Assembly (NCBI GenBank): GCA_963575745.1
Contig: CAUYUJ010015016.1
Location: 415,236-479,235 of the forward strand
Length of the DNA stretch: 64,000 nucleotides
Reading direction: 5' to 3'
Origin: Prorocentrum cordatum
Taxonomy: Eukaryota; Sar; Dinophyceae; Prorocentrales; Prorocentraceae
Shown here: positions 61,497 to 64,000 of the stretch, piece after piece
How positions within the stretch are numbered: the first letter of the stretch is position 1
How the letters are laid out: every line of letters begins with the position of its first letter
Position numbers and translations under genes: made by a program
Notes under the pieces: generated by a model
What the model saw: only the letters and a program-made list of their open reading frames with translations
Told to the model about the DNA's origin: nothing
The model's database searches: none

Positions 61497-63861
61497 GCGT
61501 TTTTATGACAGGATTGTTCTCCAACTCATTAGGCGAGCTCTCATCAAGGCCAACTGCTTCTGCTAGACGCTTAGTCGTGGGCTGGAGCTTGCTGTCAGAT
61601 CCATGGGCTCCGTTCATCACACTTGTGAGCGCCAGCGTCAAATCGCGAGCAGGTTGGGTAGTCGATGCCATGCCCTGGACGGCCTGGTGCCCACCAGCGG
61701 TGGGTGGTGAGCTGCCCGCAGCAGCAGCTTGATCTGCTTGGCTAATGATACTGCTGACGCGGCCAATCTCTCCAAAGGCTCGAATGCTGCCCACCATGCC
61801 ACTCCATTGTCCAAGCATGTTGCCGAAACCACCCATGCCACTACTGTTGCCACTGCCGTATCCGCCGCCTTTACCTCCCCATCCGCCGCTGTTGTAGTAT
61901 GAGTGTTGTCCCTTGTGGCCCTTGGGGGCCCCTATGGCGGACGAGCTGGGAGACGAGGTGAAAGGAGAACGGCGTAGGCGGAGTGCGATCAACTCAGAGA
62001 CCTGGTCCAACCGAAAAGAAATGGCTGTGGAGGTAGGAATAAGATGCTGGCAAGTACGTTCCACCAAGTCTAGACAGAGGTGTACAAGGTCCATGCGTTC
62101 ACCTGGAGGGTAGATGTTATACCACATTTTCCTTACACAACCACGAGGGTATCCCATGCGATAATAGAATGCCATGTCGATAGTATAGACAACAATCAGG
62201 TCGATAGTGTCAGGGTTAAGTCTATCCCAGCAATGAAGACGCCCATTTAGTTCAGATCGTAATTGTCCTAGTTCACGACGGGTAATGTGTCCGAGGTAAG
62301 GCGGAGCACTCTGCTTTTTAAGTCTAGAGGGATCCCCACTAAGTACATACTCCTCATTTTTGTGTTGCGGAATATATCTGACCCCGTCAAATCCCCAAAC
62401 CACAAGAGCATCCAGATAACGAAAGGCTACACTTGACCCAATCTGTTGGAAAGAGCTGTCAAATTCAAAGACCACAGTCTGTTTATATACACAATACATC
62501 TGCTTCCATAAACAAGAACGACAAACCCGATAGGATAACAAGATTGTGTCGTCAACGTATCTTCCTGCAGCCACTTCAAGCGCACGTCGTGAAGTAGTAG
62601 GCCTAGGTATAGGGTGCTGATCGTAATGGTATTCGAGGTAGGAGAAGACGAGGTGTAGGATGGCCCCCGATGGCGGCCCACCTATCGGAATACCTGATAA
62701 TTGAGCTAGGGCAATACCAGAGAAGACAAATAACCGAAACCCGAGGAAACCTTCAATCGCACGCTTAAGGCTGCTGAACAGGAATACCGTGCGATCCCAA
62801 TGTAGAATTCCAATCCGTCCTCCGAGTACGACCTGGGCTGCTGTGGCGTGTAGAACCGAAAGCGTCCGTGTTCGAAGCTGGGTCTCGGCCTGTTGAAATA
62901 GAGAGTCGACGGCAACGCGTGTAGACTTGGACTCCAGAGCTTCATATGCCTGTCCCGCGTCAGACACGGTGAACCCCGGGTAGTCCACGCATGCACGGCA
63001 ACGTACACATACAGCCTGTCTCGTACCAGGGAGGTATCGAGGAGGTGCCAGAAGGCCAACAGCGACGTCTAGATCATCAAAGGCAGTATCTAGCCCACGA
63101 AAGGCCCATCCAGGAAATATAATGTTGGTAAGATAAGTAGTACCTCTAGATATCCTTTGATAAAGCTGTCGTCCTGGAAATTTGAAAAAGCTGCAGATGT
63201 TTCTCAGACATGAGTGCCCCGTCTTAGTGCATTTCTTGTTCCCAGAGTCCTCGAAGCATTTCCGTTTTACCGTAGGGTAGCAGTAAGGTAGATGTTGCAT
63301 TCCAATGGTTCTCTGCGAGGGTGGCCTGAGACTCTTGGGGGCACTGAAGTCGCACGTTAGGCGGTACCATTGGAGGATATGAGATAAGGGGAGGACGTTT
63401 ATTCGCCAACGGCTTTGGGCATGAGCGATGAGACCTAGCCAGCGGCACTGCATGTGAACAATGCTGGAGCCCCAGAGCGTTCGAGGGTCCTTGTCTTCCA
63501 CAGCGTAACTAATAATACCACGCGTGGCCTCCAAGACCCTGCACAAACGATAGAGCGCCTGCCGCGGCGCCGTCGTCGCCCGAGGGGGGGGCGCCCCAAG
63601 ACCATCCGTGGTACTCAGATTGACCGGCAGCACGCGCAGGAAGATGGGGTCAATGGCAGGGCGTCGAAGCCAGGAAGCACACCTGGAGATACTGCTGGGC
63701 GACACATCCTGGCATACTTCAGGCATCCAGGGAAGGCGTCCACAAATAGGCAACACGAAAAAAGATCTTCTCCTTCCGCTGAAACCCTCAAACCCTCCAA
63801 AGTTATCTGGTCCAGGAAATCGATGCGATGCTTTGCCAGGTCCTGGGTGATGGATTGACAT
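61486..63861 (-). CDS. Uninterrupted reverse-transcriptase-like protein of unassigned clade, YVDD active site
   Basis: The minus-strand frame is 791 codons with no lesion. A Cys-containing N-terminal region comes first (NKKCTKTGHSCLRNICSFFK; CVRCRACVDYPG). Then VSDAGQAYEALESKST (about 62,925-62,972) fits palm motif A. LSGIPIGGPPSGAILHLVFS (about 62,640-62,697) fits motif B, and AGRYVDDTILLSYR (about 62,530-62,571) motif C. A thumb-like region follows (ITRRELGQLRSELNGRLHCW), then a Gly-rich tail (GGWGGKGGGYGSGNSSGMGG). The order A-B-C and YVDD support polymerase function. No endonuclease, integrase or RNase H is seen. It does not look like the LINE, copia or DIRS enzymes in this window; I associate it with an RT family common in dinoflagellate annotations. 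GC is lower than in neighbours (23 of 60 bases in the line at 62,161). Confidence 0.7.
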   Translation of the reverse strand: MSIHHPGPGKASHRFPGPDNFGGFEGFSGRRRSFFVLPICGRLPWMPEVCQDVSPSSISRCASWLRRPAIDPIFLRVLPVNLSTTDGLGAPPPRATTAPRQALYRLCRVLEATRGIISYAVEDKDPRTLWGSSIVHMQCRWLGLIAHAQSRWRINVLPLSHILQWYRLTCDFSAPKSLRPPSQRTIGMQHLPYCYPTVKRKCFEDSGNKKCTKTGHSCLRNICSFFKFPGRQLYQRISRGTTYLTNIIFPGWAFRGLDTAFDDLDVAVGLLAPPRYLPGTRQAVCVRCRACVDYPGFTVSDAGQAYEALESKSTRVAVDSLFQQAETQLRTRTLSVLHATAAQVVLGGRIGILHWDRTVFLFSSLKRAIEGFLGFRLFVFSGIALAQLSGIPIGGPPSGAILHLVFSYLEYHYDQHPIPRPTTSRRALEVAAGRYVDDTILLSYRVCRSCLWKQMYCVYKQTVVFEFDSSFQQIGSSVAFRYLDALVVWGFDGVRYIPQHKNEEYVLSGDPSRLKKQSAPPYLGHITRRELGQLRSELNGRLHCWDRLNPDTIDLIVVYTIDMAFYYRMGYPRGCVRKMWYNIYPPGERMDLVHLCLDLVERTCQHLIPTSTAISFRLDQVSELIALRLRRSPFTSSPSSSAIGAPKGHKGQHSYYNSGGWGGKGGGYGSGNSSGMGGFGNMLGQWSGMVGSIRAFGEIGRVSSIISQADQAAAAGSSPPTAGGHQAVQGMASTTQPARDLTLALTSVMNGAHGSDSKLQPTTKRLAEAVGLDESSPNELENNPVIKTHAC

Positions 63862-64000
63862 TGTTTTTGCATAGTCTGCTTTGCCCCCAATGAGATACGA
63901 ACTTGTTTCCGCGCAAGTAGGGCCCAGGCAGGTCGGGCGAGGGAGGTGCGGTGGAGGACGAGGTTAACCCATTTTCGCACAGGCTTGAGGTCATCCTCAC
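63615..64000 (-). CDS. Partial ORF at window edge upstream of the RT ORF
   Basis: The minus-strand frame begins near 63,980 (RKWVNLVLHRTSLARPAWAL; SITQDLAKHRIDFLDQITLE; DLFSCCLFVDAFPGCLKYAR). It has more natural composition than the first residues of the overlapping RT frame. It may be the true N-terminal continuation of the RT protein in another frame, cut by the window edge. No motif is recognised. Confidence 0.35.
   Translation of the reverse strand, partial: EDDLKPVRKWVNLVLHRTSLARPAWALLARKQVRISLGAKQTMQKQCQSITQDLAKHRIDFLDQITLEGLRVSAEGEDLFSCCLFVDAFPGCLKYARMCRPAVSPGVLPGFDALPLTPSSCACCRSI

Overview
The window reads as nuclear DNA of a dinoflagellate: mostly very GC-rich, packed with simple-sequence arrays and purine or pyrimidine tracts, and dominated by eukaryotic retroelement protein families instead of compact genes. 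Supporting signs are a C5-methyltransferase-like domain next to a LINE-type endonuclease and reverse transcriptase (a combination reported for dinoflagellate retrotransposons), KKPA-type basic low-complexity protein, and repeated gene families that I associate with Symbiodiniaceae annotations. No bacterial operon signals, tRNA, rRNA or spliced-leader gene was recognised. Species cannot be given.

Region 1 (1-18,000, + strand) is one very large, frameshifted retroelement-like assembly. In order it has: the tail of an upstream ORF, an ORF ending in a methyltransferase-like domain, an APE-type endonuclease, a reverse transcriptase, a zf-RVT-like knuckle, RNase H, a C2H2-like finger, a UPF1/DNA2-like superfamily 1 helicase, a conserved five-CxxC zinc module, an alpha-helical domain, and an acidic then Trp/Arg-rich tail. 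A non-coding 3' region follows, marked by repeats of CCCTGGAT.

Region 2 (18,047-26,222, + strand) is a second, strongly diverged copy of only the helicase, zinc-module and tail part. A 1.2-kb insertion with inverted-repeat ends and two internal minisatellites splits it. Two diverged copies with the same domain order indicate a defined helicase-zinc polyprotein. Its place behind an endonuclease/RT/RNase H unit in copy 1 and its standalone form in copy 2 fit a 3' module of a giant LINE, with copy 2 5'-truncated, but an independent element is also possible.

Region 3 (26,222-33,000) is mostly non-coding: tandem repeats, trinucleotide arrays and a 1.3-kb imperfect inverted repeat whose left arm has expanded G-runs. 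Region 4 (33,000-36,240, - strand) is a decayed gene of a repeated, possibly transposase-like family, with a methyltransferase-fold fragment beside it. Region 5 (37,200-45,700) holds exon-like pieces of probable host genes on both strands: a KKPA protein, an acidic-tailed conserved protein and a Gln-rich repeat protein. Region 6 (46,170-48,900, - strand) is a truncated copia-like gag/zinc knuckle/protease fragment with low GC. Region 7 (49,100-56,100) is a CCAAGAGG-type repeat split by a GC-rich tyrosine-recombinase retrotransposon (RT-RNase H, recombinase, split direct repeats) on the - strand. Region 8 (56,350-59,520) is stacked tandem repeats. Region 9 (60,350-64,000, - strand) has a long uninterrupted reverse-transcriptase ORF of lower GC followed by an overlapping small ORF.

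Most protein-coding units are inactive copies (frameshifts, nonsense codons, lost catalytic residues). The least damaged are the 791-codon RT ORF and the second half of helicase copy 2.
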